Below, piece by piece: positions 8,410-17,340 of a DNA stretch of 64,000 nucleotides (its first letter is position 1; every line of letters starts with the position of its first letter). The DNA is from Hyphomicrobiales bacterium (GTDB taxonomy: Bacteria; Pseudomonadota; Alphaproteobacteria; Rhizobiales; Rhizobiaceae), in the NCBI GenBank assembly GCA_900466475.1, contig UBMI01000023.1, positions 1 through 64,000 on the forward strand, read 5' to 3'. A program made the translations under genes and the position numbers. The notes below the pieces were generated by a model, which saw only the letters and a list, made by a program, of their open reading frames with translations, did no database searches and was not told the DNA's origin.

Positions 8410-9144
8410 TCATCGGTAGCCGGTGGCGTCGTCATAGGTCGAGAAGTCGACGAGCGTGCCGAGCATCTGCAGGTAGGCCACAAGGGCATCCATCTCGGTG
8501 AGCTTCTTGGGATCGCCGTCGAAGTCGCCGACCTTGGCCTTGGGATATCGCGCGAGAAGCGCCGTCGTATCGGCGTTCGGGTCGGCCTGCATCTTCATGT
8601 CCGCCTCCGCATTGGCGATCATGTCGTCGCTATAGGGTACGCCGACATCAACATTCGCTTTCAGGTCCATGCCGACGTCCTTGACGGTGATCTCGTGCTC
8701 CTTGAGGAAGGCATAGCTCGGCATGATCGATTCCGGCACGACGGCCCTCGGGTTCGACAAGTGCTGGACATGCCACTCGTTGGAATAGCGGCCGCCCACG
8801 CGCGCGAGATCCGGGCCAGTGCGTTTCGAGCCCCATTGGAAGGGGTGATCGTACATGGATTCGGCTGCCAACGAGTAATGGCCGTAGCGCTCCACCTCGT
8901 CGCGGAACGGCCTGATCATCTGGCTATGGCAAAGATAGCAGCCCTCACGGATATAGATGTTGCGGCCTGCCAGTTCGAGCGGCGTATAGGGACGCATCCC
9001 CTCCACCTTCTCGATCGTGTTCTGCAGGTAGAACAGCGGGGCGATTTCGACGATACCGCCGATGCTGACGACGAGCAGCGAGCCGACCAGAAGGAGGGTC
9101 GCGTTTTTCTCGAGGATCTGATGTTTGTCCAGGATTGATGCCAT
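8410..9144 (-). CDS. ccoO: cbb3-type cytochrome c oxidase subunit CcoO (monoheme)
   Basis: 244 residues with an N-terminal membrane anchor (TLLLVGSLLVVSIGGIVEI), heme-binding CYLCH in 'YIREGCYLCHSQMIRPF', and 'GPDLARVGGRYSNEWH', a CcoO hallmark. The distal methionine is probably in 'ESIMPSYAFL'. CcoO relays electrons from CcoP to the catalytic subunit. It is 8 bp downstream of ccoN. Confidence 0.96.
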   Translation of the reverse strand: MASILDKHQILEKNATLLLVGSLLVVSIGGIVEIAPLFYLQNTIEKVEGMRPYTPLELAGRNIYIREGCYLCHSQMIRPFRDEVERYGHYSLAAESMYDHPFQWGSKRTGPDLARVGGRYSNEWHVQHLSNPRAVVPESIMPSYAFLKEHEITVKDVGMDLKANVDVGVPYSDDMIANAEADMKMQADPNADTTALLARYPKAKVGDFDGDPKKLTEMDALVAYLQMLGTLVDFSTYDDATGYR

Positions 9145-9152
9145 GTGTCACC

Positions 9153-10775
9153 TCACTCGGCAGCCTGTGCCTGCGGCACATAGGCAGTAGGAATTTCGGC
9201 TTCGTCGCGCTGATGGCCCCGAATTGTCATGAAGACGTTCCAGGCCATCACGAGACCGCCGGCGAGGTAGAGACCACCGCCAAGCGTGCGCAATACGTAG
9301 TATGGGAACATCGCCGCCACGGTCTCGGCGAAGGAGTAGACGAGGAAGCCCTGGGAATTATATTCGCGCCACATCAGGCCCTGCTGGATGCCGGCGACCC
9401 ACAGGACCGCCGCATAGACGACGATGCCGAGCGTTGCGAGCCAGAAGTGCCAGTTGACCATGCGCAGGCTGTAGAGGCGTTCGCGGCCCCAGAGCTTCGG
9501 CGTCATGTAATAGATCGCACCGAAGGTGATCATGCCGACCCAGCCGAGCGCGCCCGAATGCACGTGACCGATGGTCCACTCGGTGTAGTGGCTTAGCGAG
9601 TTCACCGTTTTGATCGACATCATCGGGCCTTCGAAGGTCGACATGCCGTAAAAGGCGATGGCGACGATCATCATGCGGATAATAGGATCGGTACGGATCT
9701 TGTCCCAAGCGCCCGACAGCGTCATCAGACCATTGATCATGCCGCCCCAGGAGGGCATCCAGAGCATGACCGAGAAGACCATGCCCAGCGTCTGCGCCCA
9801 GTCCGGGAGCGCGGTGTAGTGCAGGTGATGCGGCCCGGCCCAGATATACATGAAGATCAGCGCCCAGAAGTGGATAATCGACAGCCGGTAGGAATAGACG
9901 GGGCGGTTCGCCTGCTTGGGCACGAAATAATACATCATCCCGAGGAAACCGGCCGTCAGGAAGAAACCGACGGCGTTGTGGCCGTACCACCATTGCGTCA
10001 GGGCGTCCTGAACCCCCGAAAACAGCGAGTAGCTCTTCGAGCCGAGGAAGGAAACCGGCACGGCAAGATTGTTGACGACGTGCAGCATCGCGATCGTCAC
10101 GATGAAGCCGAGGTAGAACCAGTTCGCCACATAGATATGCGGCTCCTTGCGCTTCAGGATGGTGCCAAGGAAGACGGCGAGATAGGCGACCCAGACGATC
10201 GTCAGCCACAGGTCGACGTACCATTCAGGCTCGGCATATTCGCGCGCCTGATTGATGCCGAGGACATAGCCTGTCGCCGCCATGACGATGAAGAGCTGAT
10301 AGCCCCAGAAGACGAACCAGGCGAGGCTGCCGCCAAAGAGGCGCGCATGACAGGTGCGCTGGACGACGTAGAAGGACGTCATGATCAGCGCATTGCCGCC
10401 GAAGGCGAAGATCACCGCCGAGGTGTGGACGGGCCGGAGCCTGCCGAAATTCAGATAGGGAGCGAAATTGAGATCGGGGAACGCCAATTGCGCCGCAATG
10501 ACGACGCCAACGAGGAAACCGACGACGCCCCAGAACACGGTGGCGATCAAGCCATAGCGGATGACCTCGTCGAAATAACCCGTTGGGTCCGCTTTCGGCA
10601 GCCGCCCTGCCGGCGAGAAATCCACGTTCCTGACGAGAAGTAGCGTTCCCGCAAAAAGGCAGAGGCTCAATATCCCCATGTGGATTGAAAATAGATGGTC
10701 GTGGGCGAAAGCAGCGCCAAGCAATGCCAGGAATGCTCCCACGGCGACCACCATGGTTTCCGTAGTATAGTTCAT
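9153..10775 (-). CDS. ccoN: cbb3-type cytochrome c oxidase catalytic subunit CcoN
   Basis: A 540-residue heme-copper oxidase subunit I. Heme and CuB ligand histidines are in 'RPVHTSAVIFAFGGN', 'WWYGHNAVGFFL', 'GPHHLHYTALPDW' and 'EWTIGHVHSGALGW'. It is the oxygen-reducing, proton-pumping subunit of the high-affinity oxidase used under microoxic conditions. It heads the ccoNOQP operon; an FNR box lies about 95 bp upstream. Confidence 0.97.
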   Translation of the reverse strand: MNYTTETMVVAVGAFLALLGAAFAHDHLFSIHMGILSLCLFAGTLLLVRNVDFSPAGRLPKADPTGYFDEVIRYGLIATVFWGVVGFLVGVVIAAQLAFPDLNFAPYLNFGRLRPVHTSAVIFAFGGNALIMTSFYVVQRTCHARLFGGSLAWFVFWGYQLFIVMAATGYVLGINQAREYAEPEWYVDLWLTIVWVAYLAVFLGTILKRKEPHIYVANWFYLGFIVTIAMLHVVNNLAVPVSFLGSKSYSLFSGVQDALTQWWYGHNAVGFFLTAGFLGMMYYFVPKQANRPVYSYRLSIIHFWALIFMYIWAGPHHLHYTALPDWAQTLGMVFSVMLWMPSWGGMINGLMTLSGAWDKIRTDPIIRMMIVAIAFYGMSTFEGPMMSIKTVNSLSHYTEWTIGHVHSGALGWVGMITFGAIYYMTPKLWGRERLYSLRMVNWHFWLATLGIVVYAAVLWVAGIQQGLMWREYNSQGFLVYSFAETVAAMFPYYVLRTLGGGLYLAGGLVMAWNVFMTIRGHQRDEAEIPTAYVPQAQAAE

Positions 10776-10863
10776 GATGACGTCCCCAGTGCGCAGACGA
10801 CCACAGCGCGGTCGCCTTTCTCGTACTTTGAGGAACGACTGTCATGGAGGCCCCGTCTGTTCC

Positions 10864-10877
10864 TTGATCCAGGTCAA
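10864..10877. promoter_or_regulatory. FixK/FNR box in the ccoN-fixK intergenic region
   Basis: TTGAT-CCAG-GTCAA lies between the divergent ccoN (start 10775) and fixK (start 11009). The distance suits activation of ccoNOQP. It could also feed back on fixK. Confidence 0.85.
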
Positions 10878-10899
10878 CGAAGGCGTAGCTTTGCCCGTT

Positions 10900-10915
10900 G
10901 TTACAGACTGTTACA
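10900..10915. promoter_or_regulatory. K-box-like direct repeat upstream of fixK
   Basis: GTTACA-GACT-GTTACA, an exact tandem repeat of a 6-mer with 10-bp periodicity. That spacing is expected for an OmpR/PhoB-type regulator binding as a head-to-tail dimer. It resembles the K-box through which FxkR activates fixK in R. etli, as I recall that literature. The fixK start is about 94 bp downstream. Confidence 0.7.
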
Positions 10916-11008
10916 GGGTCTTACCCTTTGGCACCGTCCGCTCATTCCGCTGTGACCGAACGCCTTTCTATTGGCCTCACATTCAATCAGGGCACGGGGA
11001 TCATTGGG

Positions 11009-11737
11009 ATGTTGATGCAGGGCCAGCAGGCATTCGAGAACGTCGATCTTGGCGTAAAGGCGGTTCAGGGCAATTCGTTGTCGTCGCTTTTCCAGATGTC
11101 GGCGACCGAAACGGTCGAGGCCGGAAAGGCGATCTGCTGGGAGGGTGATGCCGCACGGCATCTGTTCCAGATCACCGAAGGCGTCGTTCGGCTTCATCGC
11201 ATCATCGGCGACGGGCGCCGGGTCATCACCGCCTTTCACTTCGCCGGCGATGTCGTCGGCTCTTTCCTGCAGGGCGATTTCCTGTTTACCGCCGAAGCCG
11301 TGACGGATTGCAAGATTCGCCGCCTGTCGCGCAAACAGTTCCAGGAAGAGATCGAGCGTTCCGAGCTTCTGCGGCCGGCCTATATCAGCCTGCTCTGCAG
11401 GGAGACCGCGTCGGCCCACGACCAGCTCGTGCTCCTGTCCAGGAAAAATGCCGAGGAACGCCTGTGCACCTTTCTCATGAAGCTTGCGACCCGTGATGGC
11501 GAAACGCTCCATCAGGGGCTGCTCGAGGTGCCGATGAGCCGGCAGGATATCGCCGATTATCTCGGCCTGACCATCGAAACCGTTTCGCGCTCGATCAGCA
11601 AGCTCGCCCAGAGGAAGATCGTCATTCCGGACGGCCGGCACAATCTGCGCATCGTCAATCTGGCCCGCCTCGCCCAGTTGTCGGGCAACGTGGATGATTT
11701 TTCGGACAGAACCTGCCATAGGGGTAGCGTCCACTGA
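11009..11737 (+). CDS. fixK: Crp/Fnr-family regulator, FixK type
   Basis: 242 residues from ATG 11009 (MLMQGQQAF), which has GGGGA upstream; an in-frame start at 10898 would place the K-box inside the gene. It has an effector-type barrel ('FQITEGVVRLHRIIGDGRRVIT') and helix-turn-helix 'SRQDIADYLGLTIETVSRSISKL' with the E..SR recognition residues of FNR. The N-terminal cysteine cluster of FnrN is absent, which points to FixK: oxygen control should come from transcription by a FixL pathway. The next gene, 11 bp downstream, is a hybrid FixL. Likely targets are the TTGAY-N4-RTCAA boxes in this window. Confidence 0.88.
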   Translation: MLMQGQQAFENVDLGVKAVQGNSLSSLFQMSATETVEAGKAICWEGDAARHLFQITEGVVRLHRIIGDGRRVITAFHFAGDVVGSFLQGDFLFTAEAVTDCKIRRLSRKQFQEEIERSELLRPAYISLLCRETASAHDQLVLLSRKNAEERLCTFLMKLATRDGETLHQGLLEVPMSRQDIADYLGLTIETVSRSISKLAQRKIVIPDGRHNLRIVNLARLAQLSGNVDDFSDRTCHRGSVH

Positions 11738-11748
11738 CTCCGGAACGA

Positions 11749-13680
11749 ATGTCTATGCCTCACCGTCTGATCTCGCCGCGCATCGCATCGCCCCAGGAAC
11801 TGGACGCGCTCGTACATGTGCTCGACGGGGCCGACATCATCGTGCACCGGCTCGAAGGCACGATCACCCATTGGTCGATCGGCAGCGAGAACATGTATGG
11901 CTGGTCTCGTGAAGAGGCCGTGGGCGAATCCGTCTATACTTTGCTCGATGCGCGCTTTCCCGAGCCTATGGACACCATACGCGCGCATCTGACGACGCGG
12001 GGCTTCTGGCAAGGCGAGGTCGTTCATCGTCACAAGAACGGTCGCGACATGTACGTGACGACACGCTGCGTTCTCGTCAATCTTCCAGACGGCGATCCCG
12101 TCGTCATCGAGGCAAACAGCGATATCAGTGCCCTGCGCAAGGCGGAAGAGGCTGTGCTTGCGCGCGAGGCACACCTGTCATCAATCCTCGACACAGTACC
12201 CGATGCGATGGTTGTCATCGACCAGAACGGCAATGTCATGTCGTTCAGCAAAGCGGCTGAGATGCTCTTCGGCTTCAGCTCTGAAGAAATCTGCGGCCAG
12301 AACGTCAAAAAGCTGATGCCCGAACCCTATCGCGCAGCCCATGACGGATATATCGACCATTACATGCAGACGGGCGAGAAGCGGATCATCGGTTACGGTC
12401 GCGTCGTCACGGGCCAGCGCGCTGACGGCACCCAGTTCCCGATGGAACTTCACGTCGGCGAGGCAACGGCAAATGGCGAACGGATCTTCACCGGCTTCGT
12501 TCGCGATCTGACCAGCAGGTTCAAGATCGAGGAGGACCTTCGCCAGGCCCAAAAGATGGAAGCCGTGGGTCAGTTGACCGGCGGGCTGGCGCACGACTTC
12601 AACAATCTTCTCACCGTCATCAGCGGCAATCTGGAAATGATCGAGGACAAGCTCCCGTCAGGCCCGCTGCGCGACATGCTGCAGGAAGCGCAGGATGCCG
12701 CGGCCGACGGCGCAAAGCTCACCGGACAATTGTTGGCATTCGGAAGGCGGCAACCGTTGAACCCGAAGCAGGCCGATCTCGGCCGGCTCGTCACCGGCTT
12801 TTCGGACCTGTTGCGAAGGACGCTCGGTGAAAACATTAAATTGTCGACGGTCCTTTCGGGATCCGATTTCAACGTGCTGGTCGACAGTTCCCAGTTGCAG
12901 AACGCGATCCTCAACATCGCTCTGAATGCGCGCGACGCCATGCCGAAAGGCGGCACTCTGACCACCGAGGTCTCGCGTGTGCAGCTCGATGCAGACTACG
13001 CGAAAATGTATCCGGAAGTTCGCAGCGGCAATTTCGTCCTCGTCTCCATGAGCGATACCGGGGACGGCATGACCGAAGAGGTCAAGAAGCGTGCGATCGA
13101 GCCCTTCTTCACCACCAAGGAAGTCGGGTCGGGAACCGGACTGGGCCTCAGCATGGTCTACGGCTTCGTCAAGCAATCGGGCGGCCACCTGCAAATCTAC
13201 AGCGAGGTCGGTCGCGGCTCGACGATCCGTATCTACCTGCCGGCGCTTTCGAGCGCCGGCGCAAGGGATGAAGCGACGGCTGGCGGCAAGGCCGAAGCGG
13301 CACTGCCGGGTGGCGATGAACGCATTCTCGTGGTCGAGGATGATTCACGCGTCCGCAGGGTTGCGGTCGCCAGATTGGCCGGGATGGGATATTCGGTGAT
13401 CGAGGCGGATAACGGCCGCCGCGCCCTTCAATTGCTCAAGGACCAGCCCGATGTCGCGCTTTTGTTCACCGACATCGTTATGCCCGGAGGCATGACCGGC
13501 GACGAGCTGGCAAGGGCTGCCCGTGTGGAACGGCCACACCTCGCCGTACTCTTCACCTCGGGATATTCCGAGCCAGCACTGGCGGCAAACGAGGTCATCA
13601 CCGGAGCGCAATGGCTTCGAAAGCCATACACTGCGCGTGACCTTGCCCTGAAGATACGCGAGCTCATCGACGCCCGGTGA
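11749..13680 (+). CDS. fixL: hybrid oxygen-sensing histidine kinase, hFixL type
   Basis: 643 residues: PAS 1 (about 20-130), a heme-binding PAS (about 140-258), HisKA with H282 in 'GGLAHDFNNLL', an ATPase domain ('ALNARDAMPKGG', 'SGTGLGLSMVYGF'), and a C-terminal receiver (about 524-643) with D575 in 'FTDIVMPGG'. The second PAS carries the FixL heme signature 'MPEPYRAAHDGYIDHY' (proximal His198) and 'GEKRIIGYGRVVTGQR', so it should sense O2. The receiver makes it a hybrid FixL as in R. etli and R. leguminosarum, where a separate regulator (FxkR) rather than FixJ completes the pathway. No transmembrane helices are evident. It sits 11 bp after fixK. Confidence 0.93.
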   Translation: MSMPHRLISPRIASPQELDALVHVLDGADIIVHRLEGTITHWSIGSENMYGWSREEAVGESVYTLLDARFPEPMDTIRAHLTTRGFWQGEVVHRHKNGRDMYVTTRCVLVNLPDGDPVVIEANSDISALRKAEEAVLAREAHLSSILDTVPDAMVVIDQNGNVMSFSKAAEMLFGFSSEEICGQNVKKLMPEPYRAAHDGYIDHYMQTGEKRIIGYGRVVTGQRADGTQFPMELHVGEATANGERIFTGFVRDLTSRFKIEEDLRQAQKMEAVGQLTGGLAHDFNNLLTVISGNLEMIEDKLPSGPLRDMLQEAQDAAADGAKLTGQLLAFGRRQPLNPKQADLGRLVTGFSDLLRRTLGENIKLSTVLSGSDFNVLVDSSQLQNAILNIALNARDAMPKGGTLTTEVSRVQLDADYAKMYPEVRSGNFVLVSMSDTGDGMTEEVKKRAIEPFFTTKEVGSGTGLGLSMVYGFVKQSGGHLQIYSEVGRGSTIRIYLPALSSAGARDEATAGGKAEAALPGGDERILVVEDDSRVRRVAVARLAGMGYSVIEADNGRRALQLLKDQPDVALLFTDIVMPGGMTGDELARAARVERPHLAVLFTSGYSEPALAANEVITGAQWLRKPYTARDLALKIRELIDAR

Positions 13681-14014
13681 GGCGGACGCACGTAAACTCT
13701 CTCAAAAACCCAGCAACCTGCTCGCCCACCGGGACTTCCGACGGCTCCGGGAGGCAAACCTGCACTCGCGCTGGGCCTGAAGTCAGTCTTCCAGCAGTTG
13801 GGAGGATGCCCAACGGTCAGGAGATTGATGCCATCATCAGCGATGATCTGCGGCGGCTCAACCGTTCTGTTACCTGTCGTCGAAAACACACCGGGGAGAG
13901 CCGCCGGTCGCTGAATTGGCACAGCCAATTTGACGGGCATCAAAGAGTGAGCCGCTTGCATGTCCTAAACCCTAGCCGAGGCCAAGGTCGGCCCCGAACG
14001 ATAGGAGAAATGCA
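13681..14014. other. intergenic region upstream of pseudoazurin
   Basis: 334 bp with no convincing gene on either strand. The only recognisable element is the FNR-like box at 13931-13944. Confidence 0.5.
13931..13944. promoter_or_regulatory. FNR-family box upstream of pseudoazurin
   Basis: TTGAC-GGGC-ATCAA. The centre is about 77 bp upstream of the pseudoazurin start, consistent with anaerobic or NO-dependent activation. Confidence 0.75.
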
Positions 14015-14467
14015 ATGCGTCTGAATTTTGGACTGATCGCTGCCGCAGCGGTTCTGATGGCATCGGCAGCGCCGCTCATGGCCGCCGACCATCAGATCCA
14101 GATGCTCAACAAGGGCGCCGACGGCGCGATGGTCTTCGAGCCGGGATTCGTCAAGATCGCTCCCGGCGACACTGTCACCTTCGTGCCCACCGACAAGAGC
14201 CACAATGCCGAGACCTACAAGGGCCTTATTCCGGATGGGGCTGCGGAGTTCAAATCCAAGGCGAGCGAGCAGTACCAAGCCAAATTCGACGTGCCCGGCG
14301 CCTATGTGATCAAGTGCACACCGCATGCAGGCATGGGTATGGTGGCGCTGATCCAGGTTGGCGAAAACCCCACCAACCTCGAAGTCATCAAGACTGCCAA
14401 GCTTCCGAACATGGTGCGTAAGCGCCTTGACGCCGATCTCGCACAGATCGCGCAGGTCACCCAATAA
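14015..14467 (+). CDS. azu: pseudoazurin, blue copper electron carrier
   Basis: 150 residues with a Sec signal peptide (LIAAAAVLMASAAPLMAADHQ). The cupredoxin domain has type 1 copper ligands: His in 'TDKSHNAETYKG' and the Cys, His and Met of 'CTPHAGMGMVAL'. Pseudoazurin is a periplasmic one-electron donor to copper nitrite reductase, and in some species to other terminal reductases. NirK is encoded 15 kb away in the same island. RBS AGGAG precedes ATG 14015. Confidence 0.94.
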   Translation: MRLNFGLIAAAAVLMASAAPLMAADHQIQMLNKGADGAMVFEPGFVKIAPGDTVTFVPTDKSHNAETYKGLIPDGAAEFKSKASEQYQAKFDVPGAYVIKCTPHAGMGMVALIQVGENPTNLEVIKTAKLPNMVRKRLDADLAQIAQVTQ

Positions 14468-14526
14468 CGCAGGAGCGATCACAGGTGGCGCGCCATGCGC
14501 CCCACCTGCGGATCAGGAGACATGTG

Positions 14527-15054
14527 ATGATCAGACACTTGGCCCTCACCGTGGCGGGCATGTTTTGCATTGCCGGATCGGCGCAGGCCCATATCACTCT
14601 CGAGCAGACCGAAGCGGTATCCGGCAAGGCCTACAAGGCCGTGCTGCGCGTGGGCCACGGCTGCGAAGGCAAGGCAACCGTCAGGATTCGGGTAAAAATC
14701 CCCGAAGGATTGCTGTCTGCCAAACCGATGCCCAAGGTGGGCTGGACGGTGGAAAAAATCCGCGGAGCCTACGAAAAGAGCTACGATCTCTACGGCAAGC
14801 CGGTCAAGGAAGGCCTGACCGAGATCGTATGGCAGGGCGGCCAGCTTGCCGACGACGAATATGATGAATTCGCGTTCCGCGCCACCGTGGCGAAGGAACT
14901 GCCGGCAGCGACACGGATTTACGTCCCTGTCGTCCAGGAATGCACCGAAGGCGCGGTCGAGCGCTGGATTGACATTCCCGCTGCAGGCAAGACGTCGGAT
15001 GATTATGAGACGCCGGCGCCGTTTTTCGACGTCGTCGTTCAGCCTCGTTCCTGA
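14527..15054 (+). CDS. YcnI-family (DUF1775) periplasmic copper-binding protein
   Basis: 175 residues from ATG 14527, with CAGGAG upstream. The signal peptide ends in 'GSAQAHITLEQ', so the mature protein would begin with His, the copper ligand of YcnI/DUF1775 proteins. Domain motifs include 'GHGCEGKATVRIRVKIPEG' and 'LADDEYDEFAFRATV'. It probably handles copper for cupredoxins or oxidases. It is followed 12 bp later by a CopC-CopD fusion and preceded by pseudoazurin, forming a copper-supply block between the cbb3 and nor genes. Confidence 0.85.
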   Translation: MIRHLALTVAGMFCIAGSAQAHITLEQTEAVSGKAYKAVLRVGHGCEGKATVRIRVKIPEGLLSAKPMPKVGWTVEKIRGAYEKSYDLYGKPVKEGLTEIVWQGGQLADDEYDEFAFRATVAKELPAATRIYVPVVQECTEGAVERWIDIPAAGKTSDDYETPAPFFDVVVQPRS

Positions 15055-15066
15055 GATGGGTCGCCC

Positions 15067-16656
15067 ATGGCGTGGAATTTTCCCCTATGGGCCACCCTTT
15101 GCATGCTCGCGCGTGTCGCGGGGCTGTTTCTTCTGCTGGCAGCCGGGGCAGACGCCCATGCTGTCCTGATCGCATCATCGCCCGCGAATAATGATATTCT
15201 TGCCGCCGCGCCGGAAAAAATCCTGTTGCGCTTCAACGAAGCCGTCAGGGTCGTTCGCTTCAGCGTGGCCGCAGGCGATGGCGTTGCCAGAGAGATTTCA
15301 GCGAGCTCGACGGGTGCCGAAGTCGAAGCGCCCCTTCCCCGCCCGCTTGCAGAAGGCACAGTGATCTTCAGCTACAGGGTGGTCTCTGAGGACGGTCATC
15401 CGGTCGGCGGATCCGTCGTCTTTCATGTCGGCAAACCCTCGGCCCCCGCCAGCAGTGTTTCCGATAGACCGTCGAAGGCGTTGCATGGCGCCCTCTGGCT
15501 CGTCACCATCGGTTCGACACTCGGTCTCGCCATCATTGTCGGCGGCTCGTTTTTCAATTGCTGGCTTTCTCCGGCAGGCAGGCGCGCGGAATCTCCCGCC
15601 CTCGCTGCGGTAGCAATCGTGTTTATCATGACGGGGCTTTATCTTCAGGGACTGGACGACATTGGCCTAGGCCCTGGCTGGGCCGGATTAGAGCCGTTTG
15701 CCCAGGCTTTTTCCGACAGAACGGGGATCGCCCAATGCCTCAAGCTGGTGGCAATTGTGCTTGCTCTTTTGCCGTTTGTCCGTCGTCCGCAGTCCGCACG
15801 TATAGTCTCGGCTACCGCACTTGCCGTTGCCTCACTCGCCTTCGCGCTGACCGGCCACAGTTCGATTGCGCAACCGCGCTTCATCGCACAGGCGTCAATC
15901 CTCCTGCATGCCGCTATCTTGATTTTCTGGATCGGAAGCCTGCTGCCACTGCTGCGTCTCAGCCGATCTGCTGACGATCAGCATTCGCTGCGCTTCTTCT
16001 CTCGCCTGATACCGGTCCCCTTCGTCCTTATGTTGCTGGCGGGACTTGTGCTTGCCGTGATGGAAATACCCCGCATCGACATCGCATGGTCGTCGCTGTT
16101 TGCGCGCGTGCTGGCCGTCAAGATAGCCCTCGTTGCGGTCCTCTGCGGGGTCGCCCTCTACAATCGTTTCTGGCTGACTGCTCCGGCGCTGGCGGGAGAG
16201 GCTGTCGCCCGGCGCAGGCTGCGCTTGAGCATTGGCGGCGAGATCGGGCTTGCGCTTTTGATCGTCGCTGCCGCCTCGCTATGGCGTTTCGCCGGTCCTG
16301 AACAATATCAATACGCGTATGCCAAACCGCCCGTGTCACTCCATCTCCATGGGCAGAAGGCAATGGCGGAACTCGAAATGTCGCCGCAGCCTGACGGTAT
16401 GGTCGATGTCCGCGTTTCGATCCTGACACCGGAATTCGATCCGATGCAGCCACGAAGCGTATCTCTGGGCCTAAGGAACAGCTTGCGAGGGATCGAGCCT
16501 CTCAAATGCGGACTGACAAATGCTGCCGATGGCACATGGGCCGTGAGAAACCTGCCGCTTTCAGATACTGCGGGCTGGAGCGTGGACCTTCAGGTCCTGA
16601 TCGACGACTTCAACCTCGTCCATCTCGAAGGCGACCTTCCGGCAGGAACCGAATAG
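15067..16656 (+). CDS. CopC-CopD fusion, copper import membrane protein
   Basis: 529 residues. After a signal sequence the mature N-terminus 'HAVLIASSPANNDIL' starts a CopC beta-sandwich (about 30-125) with a second His in 'SEDGHPVGGSVVFHV'. A CopD-type multi-helix membrane domain follows (about 145-420). A periplasmic C-terminal tail of about 110 residues resembles YtkA-like modules. CopC/CopD usually bring copper across the inner membrane. Together with the YcnI homologue next door, it may load copper into NirK, pseudoazurin and the oxidase. Confidence 0.87.
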   Translation: MAWNFPLWATLCMLARVAGLFLLLAAGADAHAVLIASSPANNDILAAAPEKILLRFNEAVRVVRFSVAAGDGVAREISASSTGAEVEAPLPRPLAEGTVIFSYRVVSEDGHPVGGSVVFHVGKPSAPASSVSDRPSKALHGALWLVTIGSTLGLAIIVGGSFFNCWLSPAGRRAESPALAAVAIVFIMTGLYLQGLDDIGLGPGWAGLEPFAQAFSDRTGIAQCLKLVAIVLALLPFVRRPQSARIVSATALAVASLAFALTGHSSIAQPRFIAQASILLHAAILIFWIGSLLPLLRLSRSADDQHSLRFFSRLIPVPFVLMLLAGLVLAVMEIPRIDIAWSSLFARVLAVKIALVAVLCGVALYNRFWLTAPALAGEAVARRRLRLSIGGEIGLALLIVAAASLWRFAGPEQYQYAYAKPPVSLHLHGQKAMAELEMSPQPDGMVDVRVSILTPEFDPMQPRSVSLGLRNSLRGIEPLKCGLTNAADGTWAVRNLPLSDTAGWSVDLQVLIDDFNLVHLEGDLPAGTE

Positions 16657-16674
16657 ACCACAGGCATGTCTCAA

Positions 16675-17133
16675 TCACGCCACGTCGAGCTCGACCCTGG
16701 ATGCCGCGTCTATCCGTCTGATGATTCGACGCTGGGCAGCGATATGCCGACGCAAGCCACAGAAGAACGATCTGAGCAGGTAGTTGACAGCGTCGAAGGA
16801 CAGCGAGCAGCGGCGACCTTGTAACGCCTGCAGCACCTCCACAACATCCTCCCCCGACTCCAGATTGACCCGTCGACCAGCCTCGAGGTGGTTCTCCGTC
16901 TCGGATCGCTCGCTGCCGCTCACGATCGCTCCCAGCCAGTCGGAACCGATCTGTTCCTCCAGTCGATGACTGGTCAGAAGCAGAGGAAGGAGCCCGTCGG
17001 CGACCGCGCCGCAAAGGCGTTCATTGACGCGACATGGCAGGAAATCAGCGATCGCCTCAAGAAGTTCGCACCAGGACAGGAGCTCGCCGTAACGCGCTTC
17101 AAGCTCGTGAAATGCCGATGTCGGGCGGTTCAT
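16675..17133 (-). CDS. hypothetical all-helical protein, possibly hemerythrin-like
   Basis: 152 residues, not confidently assigned. It looks all-helical and starts 'MNRPTSAFHELEARYGELLSWCELLEAIADF'; histidines near helix positions ('LLLTSHRLEEQIG', 'GLRRHIAAQRRII') give a weak resemblance to hemerythrin-type four-helix proteins that bind di-iron or NO. It follows the 51-residue membrane protein by 3 bp. The pair is divergent from norE and shares an intergenic region with an FNR-family box, so it is probably co-expressed with NO reductase. Confidence 0.6.
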   Translation of the reverse strand: MNRPTSAFHELEARYGELLSWCELLEAIADFLPCRVNERLCGAVADGLLPLLLTSHRLEEQIGSDWLGAIVSGSERSETENHLEAGRRVNLESGEDVVEVLQALQGRRCSLSFDAVNYLLRSFFCGLRRHIAAQRRIIRRIDAASRVELDVA

Positions 17134-17136
17134 CGC

Positions 17137-17292
17137 TTACCTCTGGAGAAAAAGGCTTGCGGCGATAGCGATCGCGGCAATGACCGCAGTCACGACACCT
17201 GTCCGTTGCAGCACGCCCATCCGGTAAAGCATGATCGCGAAGATCACGATGACAGGTGTTGCTATCGAAAGTCCGATTTGCGCGTCGCTCAT
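17137..17292 (-). CDS. small two-helix membrane protein
   Basis: 51 residues. It begins 'MSDAQIGLSIATPVIVIFAI' and ends 'AIAASLFLQR', with two predicted membrane helices joined by 'LYRMGVLQRTG'. A good ribosome-binding site (GGAGACCTT) precedes ATG 17292. It is immediately upstream of the helical unknown gene and divergent from norE. The FNR-like box at 17341-17354 is about 55 bp upstream. Function unknown. Confidence 0.65.
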   Translation of the reverse strand: MSDAQIGLSIATPVIVIFAIMLYRMGVLQRTGVVTAVIAAIAIAASLFLQR

Positions 17293-17340
17293 AAGGTCTC
17301 CTTTGCGACCGCAACATAGCTAGCCGCAACGATCGCTTCT

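Noticed and set aside
10901..11734. A 277-residue minus-strand frame opposite fixK.
   Set aside because: Antisense shadow of fixK; no ribosome-binding site or domain, and it would run through the K-box.
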